Below, in pieces: positions 32,903 through 44,660 of a stretch of 64,000 nt of DNA. The notes under the pieces are model-generated. The model made no database searches. It was not told the origin of the DNA and was given only the letters and a program-made list of their open reading frames with translations. The DNA comes from Bedellia somnulentella (taxonomy: Eukaryota > Arthropoda > Insecta > Lepidoptera > Bedelliidae): positions 14,756,001 to 14,820,000 of the forward strand of contig OY755178.1 of the NCBI GenBank assembly GCA_963576735.1. The letters are read 5' to 3'. Both the position numbers and the translations under genes were made by a program. The stretch's first letter is position 1, and each line of letters starts with the position of its first letter.

Positions 32903-35434
32903 ATGGCGTCCACGTCTAGTTCAGTGTTGTTGACTAGAAACAAAACAAATGTTTGGTTAGTTGGACAAACGTCTGACCACTTAATTCAAAGCAAATTACC
33001 AACAACAAAAGAAGTGTTGTGTTTATTCTTTCACTATAAAATCGTAAAGAAGCAAACAAATCGCAATTCGGCCAATTCTGCTGCTAGTGACGTCATATCA
33101 TTGTGGGAACGAGCAGGAATTCCAACTAAGTTAAAGAAAGATGTTATAAAGAAGATAGAAAACAAGTTTAATGAGTGGCAAAAGTTGAAAAAAAAATAAG
33201 GAAAATAAAGTTAAACGTTCTGAAGGTCTACGGAATAAAGAAAAGGAGTGGCAAGATAATTTGGAATACCTGTTTGACATAGCTCACGCTGATGCTCTAA
33301 ATAAGATTACCATCGAAGAAGATAAACTATTTATGATTGCGCAAAGAAAAAGAGAACGCCCTGGCACTATAGGTGGAGTGGACAAAGAATATTCAAAAAA
33401 AATTGCGAGAAAAGAGGAGAAAAACGTTCGCTTTCAACGTAGTTTAAATCGAGAAAAAAGTTACTCTGAATCCCTGCGAGAAAAATTGATACTGTCTTCT
33501 TCGCCCAGCAGTAGTGATTATGAGTGTAAAAGTTCGACGTCAGAAATTTCAGTAAAGGCGGGACCTTTAACGGCAAATTTAGAAGGCCCACCTAAAAGAA
33601 AACGCGGCAGAAAGAACATCTTTGATGAACGCTTATCTGCAAGCCTCGATTTTGCTAAACTTAGTGACAGAAAAGCAACTGTTGTTTTGACATCTACGCT
33701 AAAAAGTGCAGGTACCGATTCATCAAAGTACAATATAAATTCGTCTTCGGTTCGTCGCCAACGTATGAAGCAAAGGAAAAGGGTAGCGGAATCCCTAAAA
33801 GAAGAATTTCAGCCAAATACGCCTCTTACTGTTCATTGGGACGGCAAACTAATCGAAGACATGACAGGACACAAAACAGTGGATCGCCTTCCTATTTTAA
33901 TGTCAGGACAAGGTGTAGATCAACTTTTGGCTGTCCTAAAACTCAGTCATGGAACTGGGGAGGCGTGAGCTTCAGCTGTTTATGACACTATTGTTTCTTG
34001 GAACTTGGGCGACAAAATCAAATGTTTTTGCTTCGACACCACTGCGGTCAATACAGGTTTAAGAGCAGGTGCTTGCAATTTATTAGAACAGAAGATGCTC
34101 TATGGTTGGCCTGTCGTCACCATATAATGGAAATAGTGCTAGAAGCAGTTGTAGTTCAAGCACTAGGCCCTTCAAGTGGACCAGAAATACTTATCTTCAA
34201 ACGATTTAGATCTGCTTGGCCTAGCATTGATCAGCGTAAGTTCAGTATAGTTTCTTCAGATCCCGACGCTTTAAGATACGTCCAAAATATAGCAGACAGT
34301 ACAATTTCATTTGCAAAAAAGCAGTTAAATAATTATCAACCACGTGACGATTACAAGGAACTTTTGACACTGACAATAATATTTTTGGGAGGTGTTCCTA
34401 ATAAAGGGATATCATTTAGAGCTCCAGCAGGTCTTCATCGCGCTCGGTGGATGGCAAAAGCAATTTATTGCCTTCAACTTTTTATGTTCCGAGACCAGTT
34501 TAAAATGACAAAGAGAGAACTCAAAGCCATTACTGAAGTTTGTGTTTTTGTAGTTATGATTTATATAAGATGCTGGTACCAAGCTCCCTTGGCAACTTCA
34601 GCGCCAAGGAATGACTTATGGCTATTAAATAGTCTCAAGAAATTCGAAAATATAAATAAAGCCATATCCAAAAAAGCTTTAACGAAATTTCTGGGGCATT
34701 TATGGTATCTTTCTGAAGAACTTGTTGCGTTTGCTTTTTTCGATGACCAAATTTCGATTGAATGCAAACAAAAAATGGTAATTGCCCTGAGTGAAGAAGG
34801 TTCAGAATATAGCCCAAAGCGAATCACCTTGGATATTGGTCACATCGAAGAAAAAAGTATTGAGAATTTCGTAAACAGCAACACATATAACATAATAACA
34901 TAAACGTTCACGCCGTTTTATCCCCGAAGGGGTTGGCAGAGGTACCAATACTCCTGAACTCACATGGCAAGCGCCATCTAGTTTTCCAGAGAAGGTACCC
35001 ACGTTTTGCTTAGACAGTGTACTCACGTGATAGGGGGCAGGCCTATCGCCGTTTTGTACGAATACACTGTCACATGACTAAGTACAACTCAGCCATGTGG
35101 GTTTCCTCACGATGTTTTCCCTCACCGTTAGCAACCATGATAAATGCAAGCAAACAGCAACACCTTAAGATTTTTTACAATCCTGGGAATTCCGTCTACA
35201 TTTCTACAAATAGAACCTCGTCTTTGGGAAGAAAATGAAGACTACAAGGCTTCTAGAGAAATAGTGCTTTCTATGAGAGTGGTGAACGATATTGCGGAAC
35301 GCGGTGTCGCATTGATTGAGGAATTTAATAAAATAATTACTTCAGACGAAGAACAAAAACAATTCCTTCTTTTGGTTGTAAAAAAATTCGGGCAAATGTA
35401 TCCTGATACGAAAAAATCAACATTATTAGCATAA
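32903..35434 (+). pseudogene. hAT-like transposase, disrupted
   Basis: Starts with ATG at 32903 (MASTSSSVLLT). A run of A near 33188-33197 causes a frameshift. The second frame carries a basic Ser-rich region, the VHWDGKLIEDMTG block and LPILMSGQGVDQLL, then an in-frame TGA at 33966. The same frame continues with CFDTTAVNTGLRAG before a further shift near 34100 into WLACRHHIMEIVLEAV, an acidic/aromatic central part and SIENFVNSN. The SINE follows at 34885, and a last exon-like piece holds VVNDIAERGVALIEEFNKII and ends at 35434. FDTT-N-G plus CRHH-EIVL recurs in uncharacterised insect and cnidarian transposon proteins; the hAT label rests mainly on the termini. Confidence 0.7.
34885..35151 (-). 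mobile_element. SINE (family A) inserted in the hAT transposase gene
   Basis: The 12-bp direct repeat AAACAGCAACAC lies at 34873-34884 and 35152-35163. Between its copies is the complement of a family A SINE, from the tail ATATAACATAATAACATAAA through CCGAAGGGGTTGGCAGAGG to GCAACCATGATAAA. The tRNA head is truncated. Removing the insert and one repeat rejoins the flanking hAT sequence. Confidence 0.9.
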
Positions 35435-35677
35435 GCTGTTTTTTCTGTTATACTAACAGTTACATAATTTGTATAAGCTTGTTTTTTAATACGTCATTAA
35501 AGAATTTCCTATAATACATTTTTTTGATTTTCATTCGCTGGTAGCGACCTCTAAATATTACTTTTAAAATTAAATAAAAATTACACATTAGTTTTATGCA
35601 TCATAGAACAGAATAAAAGGGTGATACAAGTCAAAAAAAAAAAAATTTTACCTCTTAAGAAGCACCCTAATGTCTAT

Positions 35678-35859
35678 ATTTTTATTTAATGTATATTTTG
35701 TATATTATTTGTGTGATATAAGTGTAAACTATAAATTAGTTTGAGTGTTAGATTAAATTAATTCGCGTATAATATTAATCGTATTGGAGTAAACGAATCA
35801 ATAATTCCATTTCTTATAAAATATGCCGTTTATAAATACATTTATTGACATCACTATAC
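35678..35859. other. AT-rich spacer
   Basis: Nothing recognised between the hAT element and the LTR element. Confidence 0.5.
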
Positions 35860-35863
35860 AAAG

Positions 35864-36352
35864 TGTAGGGTCAACTTCAGGGAATGTGGAGGTTTTGAAA
35901 TAAAAACCCAAAATAGCGGTACACTTCGTATAATTTCATCTTTCACAACCACTTGCCGATACAACGGACTACTGACAAATGTCCACGCAAAAACAGAGAT
36001 CGTATATTCATACCTTACCTAACCTCAAAACAACTGACAGTCTCATTAATAATACTTTACTCAAATTTACATAATAATTATTATAACTCATTTATAAATA
36101 AATAATAACATTTTAGAAATGAGTATTTACTAAAATAATGGATTTAATTACAATCATTATTTTAATCAGCGTGAGATGTTTTGAAGTAAAGTCAAACAAG
36201 TATCTCATTATTCATACACGATACCACTAATACTTATTAAATAGGTAAATAATATGATTACACAATAAAACTATACAGTTTATCAATTATTAATAGTATA
36301 AATTATACAGTATAATAGCCAATCATAGCACACTCATTATTATAAGCTTACA
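35864..36352. repeat. Left LTR of the candidate LARD
   Basis: 489 bp, TG...CA. Same sequence as 43747-44235. Confidence 0.85.
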
Positions 36353-36719
36353 GCTCGGCCTTCCTGTTATAAGCGAGTCCCTTCGCTTTTGGAAATATTT
36401 TTTTTAAAGAATTAATAAAACTTTATTATTTTATATATTTTTTTATACATAGGTAAGTTCTTGAAATAACTTGTAAATCCTGGTAACAAGTGATTCAAAA
36501 TTAACAGTCCTAATGTGTTAATCCGTAGGTACTAATGTTTCATAATTGCGATTGCATTAACTTTTTATACATATATATGCACACACATATCATACACATA
36601 GTTTTACAGACATTTACATATTATTTACACATTCAATAAACATATATATTTTTATTTACATATTCTACACATTACACACTTACAATGTATTTTTTTTTAT
36701 TTTTTATTTATACGAATTG

Positions 36720-37105
36720 TAATATTAAGCACATAAATATAGAATAGAACTCATAATGGTACTCATCACGTACCTCCTCCTCACAGTCCATATATGTCCC
36801 CACCAAGGGGCTCCAGCCCACCCTACATAGGGCGATCTGGCCACAGTCCACCACGCCGGCCAATTGCGGGCTGGCAGACCAACGACCACCACCGCAACAG
36901 TAGCCGGGAGCGACGGCCCAACGTGCCCTCGGAAGCACGGAATCATCTTCATTCTCGGATAGTCAGGTGATTCAAGCCTGCAATATCCCTCCAAACTCGG
37001 TCAAATCTTACAAATCAAATTTGTAAGGTGATCACCCCCCCGGGGATCGAACTCGAGACCTCCGCACCCGAAACCAAGCGCTCAACCGCGAGGCCACGGA
37101 GGCAG
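36720..37105 (-). repeat. tRNA-derived SINE (second family)
   Basis: On the minus strand the head reads GCCTCCGTGGCCTCGCGGTT, GAGCG and GAGTTCGATCCCCGG, clear A-box and B-box equivalents. A long body follows with GGTGGTCGTTGGTCTGCC and GGCCGGCGTGGTGGACTGTG. This is a different family from SINE A. It lies inside the candidate LARD. Confidence 0.75.
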
Positions 37106-40100
37106 TCATCACAGTTAAAACATTTTACAAAGATTACACTGCTAAACAGAAGCACAATTGGTGGCTTAAAACTATCTCTTCCAGACAACTCTTCAATGGA
37201 GAGATCAATACGTTAGTAAAAAGAATAGGCAGATTCACAACTCACATACTCGTGAGGTTATAACTTAATTATTAATTATTTGTTTATATATTATATCGTA
37301 CTTATGTGATTTTCTTATATATATTTTTTTATTTATTCACTATTTAAATCGCTTAGATCATTACTGCCTTCTAGGTATGACTGTCATTAGGGAGTGCTTT
37401 TAAGACGCGGTACGAGCCTTAATGTCACAATCAGAACTACTATGGCGGTTGCTATGGAAATTTATTATACTGTATGGGACCCCATGTATCAAGTTTATAT
37501 AAAAATGCTTCAACAAAATCGAAATAAGTGTATTAAACACCTCACTATAGATTTCCATATTTAGACAACCTTCCTAACTTCATCATCATCATCATCAGCC
37601 ACTGGACGTTCTAACTTTAAAACCCTTAAGATGTACAAAGGACACTAGGGATCAACTAATTTTAATGAAAACCATCCATAAAAAGGACTTGTAATCAAGG
37701 TTAAACTTCAGCTGTTCGTCCTACAATACTAGAATCCGATTCACATTCCGCACCCCATTTTCCGAAGCTGACATTTTTTTTTTTTTTTATTAAGCATTTA
37801 TTCATTTTAAATACTTTTGTAACCAGTTGGACTTTGTTGAATCAGCCGATCAACCTTTAATGTTCGGGTCCTAAAACTTTCTCATGATATAATTATTTAG
37901 ATTATGAATTTATTTATTTTAAAGTATGTATTTTAAGTACTTTTATCCATGGATATATGTATCTTATCTTGCCATACAACGCGGTAACGCTTCCAGCATC
38001 TTAGGTACCCTTTCCCGATAAGATGAACTGGAAGATGTTTTTAGATTTTAAGTTAGGTTTTTTTTTTTTAATAATATAAAATTTTTCTTTTTTTTTTTAT
38101 TTATATATGCCTGACCATGATAATTTAATGTACAGGGTTTATTAATTTTTCCTACCTTGTTTTTTATTTAGTAAGCTTTATGATAATGGTAAGCTAGTTC
38201 TAAATAAGCTCTTATTGATTGTGTACCGAAAATAATAATTTCCTTGGAAAATAATAGTTGCACGGGAATTTGCTATAACTAACTCATATGGCCAATAGAA
38301 AGGAGTTTCCCGTTTCTGATTTGACTCAAGAGCATTCTGCTCCCGGAAAAACTGTCCGTCCACTCTTGGTCTTATAGTACCTATGCTGACATGTACCTAG
38401 TCAATAAACTTCGTACCAGATACCTTAAGTTGCTAGATTAATAAATCGCGCGCATAGCACACCATTACGCTGAGCGATTTCTGATTTATTCTCTGATTGA
38501 TTATTGTTACTTTTGTGTTTAAATTACACCATCTGAATTTATTACTGAATAAACTTTTGTAACATAAATTACCCTTTTATTCCCTCAATATGGATAACTT
38601 TATATATTATCTTACATATATATTTATTTTTGTATTTGATGTTTATTACCAGTTTTTAAATATAAATATACCTACTTCAAAATTAGTACCATATATGACA
38701 AAGAATCTTATTTAGGTATACTTAATAATAATAATATCATAATTAATTATACATGTACATGTTTTTAAAATCTTGTTATATTCGCTTGGTCTGGTGGGGA
38801 TGACAATCTGATGCCTTCAAACGAATTCATCTCTATAAACTATCCATATCATAGCCGATGTACAATTATTTTGTTTTAAATACTTATTTTAATTTGCAAT
38901 TTTCTATATCAACTTCAAAATTAGTATACTATACTGTAACTATTGGTAGAAACTTTAGAGGTCATCCTTGCTTGAAATATTGTGTACAGTTTGTTTCTCT
39001 AATAAATATTAAGCTATGGTAAAATGTACATAATTTTGATTTATACCATTTTAATTTATTTTTACCTTCCCCTGCTTGTGGTTCTAATTATATTTTTAAC
39101 AAATGGAAGCAGGGCGAAGATTTGAGGTGAAATCTACAGTTATAGTCTTAACAGTTATGATGAGCGGCACTTTTAAAGTACAGAAACAATGTTAAGATTA
39201 TATATTAATTGTGCTTCACTTATGTATATAGATTGACAAGACAAAGATGACAGCGATATCCAAAAATAATACACGGTGTGCTTAAATAAGTGTGAGTGGG
39301 TGACCCTAGTGTGGCGGATTCTATACTAGCCTTATAAAAATTCACGTATTTGACATTTTAGCCCATTCGTACACTTTATCGTAATTGATATATTGTGATG
39401 ATAGAAGTTATTATTTGTTTTATAATATATTTGCATCGAAATCTTTTATTTCGGATCCAAAGCAAAGCATATAAAATGGTAATAATTACAGTCTTAATTT
39501 GGACATGAATGGCTAAAAATTTAATATTTCCCGAAGGATATGCAATGGATTTAGATTCTGTGCTAATGATTATGACTTAAATACCAGAATTAACGAAAAT
39601 AAGACAATTATAATTCACACAGACAGTTCATCTTGATGCCTAAGCCGTTGTAGGCAGCTATCGTTTCCGCGAGAGGATCACAGGTATACAGGAGGTATAC
39701 CCTTGTTGACGTTTATGCTATGATGTTTATCACTCTCTACCAACCCATGCACCTATACGCCAGCATATCTATTATGGTTAAGATATCTCAAAGCTACTAA
39801 AGATTTTGGCTAAAAATTACTTAAGATTTAAGAAAACTTCAGAAGAAAAGTATTGAATGTTTGATGCTGATTTGGTTTTTATGGCAAATAAAACATAGTC
39901 TCCACCGATGTACGTCTTTATCGTTTGTTTTACGTTCTGAACTTCTACGTTGTAGTTGTAATGCTCACGGGATTAATCAGAGCCCTACCTATAGCCCTGA
40001 GTAGAGGTATACCCTTTGGAACTATCAAAGTTGAGCTCTCTGGCTTTAGTAGGTTTTATGACAGAGCGTGACTTACAACCTCTACACAGCAATTTAGTGC

Positions 40101-41362
40101 TACCCCATTTACTTTGATGTCAGTTAAGTATTTATCAAGTTCCAGGTCTAAAGCTGAACTTGAGCTATTTCATTGTTTTTCATTTTTATCCTTCGGATTA
40201 CCCTTCTTGGTATGTATATATTTTTTTTGTTCGCTGCAATGAACTGACCAATGAGAAGACTTTTCCAGCCAGACCAGGTGAACAAGGCGGTCATAATTAT
40301 AATAATTTATCTTTGATATTGTTGATATTATTTAATTTAAGTAATGGAATTTAGTTTTATTATTTAAATACACTATCTTATTAATTTGCAATACTGAACA
40401 CTAATGTAAAAAAATATAAAATGTATACAAAACAGGAACAAAACATTCACAAATTGTAACTATGATCAATTTTTGAAACAGAATATTCAATTTATTAAAT
40501 CAGTAGTAGTCCCCATTTGATGTAAATATTAAATATAGGTTTCAATATCATGACATCAATAAGGCCTCCGCGACAAAGTGAAAATTCCGGCATCTGCCCA
40601 ACAGGTTCGCCCAGTCCGGAGACCAAATATAACAAACTTTTTGAAATTACCCGAAAATTCAAATCGTTTTCTATTATTATTTTAGATTGAGCTACAATTA
40701 AACATATTCGTAAAACCTTACATTGTTAAGAATTTGTAAATCTACCTAGCATTAATTGAGTTTATATAGTTAAATAATTACAAGTTGTATTTTGCCCTTT
40801 TCGGTAAATAAATTTGAATTTGAAGCATCTTGTCCATCGCAAAAGCAAAGTACATTTGCGATCAATTTTTCGCCTTGAGAATCATTCAAGATGGTCACCA
40901 TATTGACCAACTTTAACCGTATTAAAGAAATTAAAAACTTGTTCGGGTTTAAGCAGCTGCCTGAGCACCTACCCTACACCGTGCAGCAGACAATCTACAT
41001 CCTGGCGCCCATTAATTTTACATTAATTTAGTAGATTGTTTTTGGCGTAATAATATTGATCAAGCGATTCTCCGTACTGAACTCTTTCAGCCAGCATCTC
41101 AGACAAAATAAACAATAGCTCATCCATTATCATTTACCCTACGTCGTTTCAAACTAAGCGACCCAACCAAAGAGCTGCGGTTACTGTCTATTTTGTTTTG
41201 GGAATAGTATCCGCCCTCGCGTTTGCGTGCACAATGCTGTGAACATCGCTCCCTGCTATTTTCTCGTCCTCGCGCTAGGCGAACGCTCTCGTGTACGCCG
41301 AACCGGCTTACGAAGAGACCTCTCCGCTGTTATTGGACTATTCGTTGTTCACCTGTTCACCT
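37106..41362. other. LARD interior, coding-empty
   Basis: AT-rich. 37165-37190 carries the complement of the LINE 3'-end motif GTTGTCTGGAAGAGA. 38360-38600 has several AATAAA-like signals. Near 41010 the text ATCTACATCCTGGCGCCCA looks like an LTR end followed by a TGGCGCCC primer site, perhaps a remnant of another LTR element. I see no gene. Confidence 0.4.
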
Positions 41363-41521
41363 CGATTGACCTCGGTAACACGCTCCCGTAATACCCACGG
41401 TCGATTTACCTCGGTATCACGCTCCCGTAATACCCACGGTCGATTTACCTCGGTATCACGCTCCCGTAATACCCACGGTTGTCGATTGACCTCGGTACCA
41501 CGCTCCCGTAATACCCACGGT
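41363..41521. repeat. 39-bp tandem repeat, four units
   Basis: Units at 41363, 41402, 41441 and 41483 share ACCTCGGTA-CACGCTCCCG and TAATACCCACGGT. A 3-bp insertion precedes the fourth. The 80-codon frame over it simply translates the repeat. Confidence 0.9.
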
Positions 41522-43746
41522 CGTTCAGCATAACGCTTCCTGTCATCTCCAACACCTCCGTGTTGACTGGCTTTTTTTTTTTTTTTGGCACCTCCACGCC
41601 AATTCTGCGCTCAATCTATCGTAACTGAGGCTACGACTCCTGCTCTCTTCTCGATCCATGGTGGAGAACTGAAACTGACAAATTTCAGCTTAGTAAACAA
41701 TCAAGCCAACCCTCAGTACACATACTTTAGCTTCTTTGATCTCAATGGGCCTAACAATTAGTATAACGCAAATCCAATTTTCTTTTATTGAAATTAAAGG
41801 CGACCTTCGCAAAAGTAACTTAAATATTTCACTGATAACAAATGTAAGGCTGACTATTTTATTAGAAGGTAGTTGTTAAAAGTTTCAAAATGTTTAATTC
41901 TTACTTTGTATTGCAAACTAATATTTAAACAGTTACTGTATTAATCCTTGGTCATGTAATTCTCTTAAGGATTCACGGTATTATCTTACACACGCTTTGT
42001 ACAGCTTTACAGGGGGCCGAAGAAAATGTATAATACCTACTTGGTTTAATAAAGAATATTTTGATTTTGACGTTTTTACCTCTTACGTGAATAATATGAA
42101 GACACTACAATAAGCGGGTGACTATCTCAAATTTAAAATAAATAATAAAGATATTATGCATCATGATGAGTATTAAAACAACTATGTGTTCCTTCGTATT
42201 ATGTTCCAAAACTAGATTTATAAACATAAAAGGCCTCAATATTTTTTTATTTTATTTTTTTTAAACTTACAGGTTTGCTAAAATTTTAGTAGCAGTAGTA
42301 GTAGTAATTTGTAGCAAACCTATAGTAAGTTTGCAGTTGAGTTGTACAAAATATAAAAAAAACAACCTGGATACTCACAACCAGGCATGGTGTAAGCAAC
42401 GCGAGCAATGCATCACACGTAATATCGCTCGGACGCGTACTGATACATTACACATTACTCGACCATTCCAAACATCACACTTAGCGTGGCACTACATTTC
42501 ATTCCATTACACTACCATAGAGCACTGCAGTGCGATGCTGCGTGATTGATCGGTAACGAACGTACGGGTAAGCAAATGAAAGTGATACTTAAAACGATAG
42601 CAATAAAAATATCCTAAAGTCAAATTGTTTTAATTATAATAGCAAAAAGTTTTAAATTGTATTCAAAGAGTTCGGTTAACATCGATGAATCCCGTCAACA
42701 TTCGTCTCAGGCATGTATTTTATTTAATTCAGTGTAACTAAAACTCTTACTACATTAAAATCAAATTGTAGTTTTCTAGGTTTACAACTAATGCATTAAG
42801 TTTGCAGCATTAATTTTGGATTAGCACCGGGACATTCAATTTATTTCAAAAATCAAGTTCAATATAATTTATTGATTGATTTTGATAATTGTTTGATATT
42901 TAAAATCGTGTTATCTTGACATACATTTCGAATCTTTGTAAACATCAAATGAATCCATGCACATTGCTAGTCCTGGACCACACTTGAGTTAAATAAACGC
43001 GAGTAAAAGTATGATGACAAAATAACTTTATTCAAAAACGTATAAATATTTAAAAAGTAATGGATACATTTCTTCTCTAATCCCGTCTTACTCGCTCACG
43101 TAATTCTATAACTACCTATAACACTGCTATTCTACCTCATGTGATATATTTATATTCCCATTACACGAAATATTTAATTAATTACACAACACCACACGCC
43201 TGATAGTAGGAATTGTTAGATCGTAGCATCACATGTAATGCTTTAAACAGATGTTGTAATGCCATATGTCATAATTTCAAAGTGTACTGTTTTCGCACGT
43301 GTACTCACAATCATAAACGAAAAATGTTTTAGAAAATTCACTATACGGTATATCGATCCAAAATTTCAATATTATTCGATAATCAGAGTTCTATAACAAT
43401 CTTCAGATCGATAAGTTGACAAACAGTAGCTTTGAAAAAAAAACAATCTGAGCTATCGGGAAAAAAAGGACTAGATATCAGGCTCAAGTATGTAACAGAT
43501 TAACACTCTTATGTATCGCCCCTATGTTTTTGAGAATAAATGAAAATTCTTTTAAAATACTTTCTTGCCTTCAATTGAAATAGACTTTATTATTTACGAC
43601 TGTTTATGGATGCTATTTTATAAAGAAGAAGGCAATTTCAACATACCAAGGATTCTAATTACGCAAACACAAAAAAAAAGAACAGGGTACTTACGTAGGC
43701 GCAGTACGAAAAACGTGATATTTTTCGCCTATCCTCACTTCTGAGT
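41522..43746. other. LARD interior, no gene recognised
   Basis: AT-rich sequence with only short frames. Nothing identified. Confidence 0.4.
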
Positions 43747-44235
43747 TGTAGGGTCAACTTCAGGGAATGTGGAGGTTTTGAAATAAAAACCCAAAATAGC
43801 GGTACACTTCGTATAATTTCATCTTTCACAACCACTTGCCGATACAACGGACTACTGACAAATGTCCACGCAAAAACAGAGATCGTATATTCATACCTTA
43901 CCTAACCTCAAAACAACTGACAGTCTCATTAATAATACTTTACTCAAATTTACATAATAATTATTATAACTCATTTATAAATAAATAATAACATTTTAGA
44001 AATGAGTATTTACTAAAATAATGGATTTAATTACAATCATTATTTTAATCAGCGTGAGATGTTTTGAAGTAAAGTCAAACAAGTATCTCATTATTCATAC
44101 ACGATACCACTAATACTTATTAAATAGGTAAATAATATGATTACACAATAAAACTATACAGTTTATCAATTATTAATAGTATAAATTATACAGTATAATA
44201 GCCAATCATAGCACACTCATTATTATAAGCTTACA
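43747..44235. repeat. Right LTR of the candidate LARD
   Basis: 489 bp, same as 35864-36352, followed by AAAG. Confidence 0.85.
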
Positions 44236-44239
44236 AAAG

Positions 44240-44325
44240 GTTGTCTGGAAGATATTGTTTTGAGAATTAAGACCGTCAATTTTAATTTCAAAGTATGATA
44301 ACTATTTAATTTATTATTAAACATT
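44240..44325 (+). repeat. LINE 3'-UTR remnant
   Basis: GTTGTCTGGAAGATATTG, AGAATTAAGACCGTCA resembles the better preserved 3' UTR at 50355 (GGTTGTCTGGAAGAGATC, GTGATAAGACCGCCAG). Confidence 0.5.
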
Positions 44326-44395
44326 ATTGGAACTCAGTGAGAAAGCGCTGGAAAGTGAAGATAAAAGTAATGGGTTTGAATCCTGAATGAGGCCT
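44326..44395 (+). repeat. SINE family A head, split by copia
   Basis: CTCAGTGAGAAAGCGCTGGA and GGGTTTGAATCCTGAATGAG are worn A- and B-box regions. The copia insertion duplicated GGCCT here. The SINE body continues at 48850. Confidence 0.55.
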
Positions 44396-44523
44396 TGTTG
44401 TAATTAGCAATAACTGGCAGTTATATTCAATAACTATATTTATGGTTTAAGTTATATTTCTATTAATCATAAATTGTATTGTCAATTTCATTTAATAATA
44501 ATAAATAAAAATATATTTCAACA
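44396..44523 (+). repeat. 5' LTR of copia element
   Basis: TGTTGTAATTAGC to ATTTCAACA, 128 bp, short for the group. Contains AATAAATAAAAAT near its end as poly(A) signal. No clear TATA box. Confidence 0.95.
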
Positions 44524-44545
44524 CGTTATCAGCACGAAGCTCTAG
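44524..44545 (+). promoter_or_regulatory. Candidate primer binding site of copia element
   Basis: CGTTATCAGCACGAAGCTCT follows the LTR directly. A GTTATCAGCACGA motif occupies this position in many copia elements. The tRNA is not assigned. Confidence 0.5.
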
Positions 44546-44660
44546 AATAAATTTAAAAATAAGTATATGAGTTTGTAAAACAATTAAAAGGTTTTACGTT
44601 GTGTTGCGTAATAAAATTATTAAAAGTTTTTTTATTCATAGTGCACGTTGATTTGATATA

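Larger units (their letters stand above)
32534..35669 (+). mobile_element. hAT-type DNA transposon, inactive
   Basis: Short terminal inverted repeats TAGGGTGCTTCTTA (left) and TAAGAAGCACCCTA (right) are flanked by the 8-bp direct repeat ATGTCTAT (32526-32533 and 35670-35677). Eight bases with T at position 2 and A at position 7, and a TAG-starting TIR, fit hAT elements. The single gene inside is broken several times and interrupted by a SINE. Confidence 0.75.
35864..44235. mobile_element. Candidate non-autonomous LTR element (LARD-like)
   Basis: Two 489-bp direct repeats, both TGTAGGG...CTTACA and identical as far as I can read, bound 8372 bp. The four bases before the left repeat (AAAG, 35860-35863) equal the four after the right one (44236-44239), as in a single LTR insertion. 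The 7.4-kb interior has no frame longer than about 90 codons and no RT, integrase or protease motif that I could find. Strand is uncertain: AATAAA signals favour plus, while the base composition next to the LTRs slightly favours minus. Two solo LTRs with a chance flank match are the alternative. Confidence 0.65.

Noticed and set aside
32534..35669. P element or MULE
   Set aside because: The 8-bp duplication would allow a P element, but the TAG-type TIR and the position of T and A in the duplication fit hAT better; a MULE would give about 9 bp. I found no THAP-like N-terminus.
36708..36994. Minus-strand frames of 76 and 89 codons as genes
   Set aside because: They lie over the body of a tRNA-derived SINE and have no protein motif.
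41291..41533. 80-codon frame with repeated TSVSRSRNTHGRF peptide as a repeat protein gene
   Set aside because: It is only the translation of a 39-bp satellite (a multiple of three keeps it open); there is no gene context.
42331..42549. 72-codon His/Thr-rich frame as a gene
   Set aside because: Low-complexity composition, no motif, inside the coding-empty LTR element.
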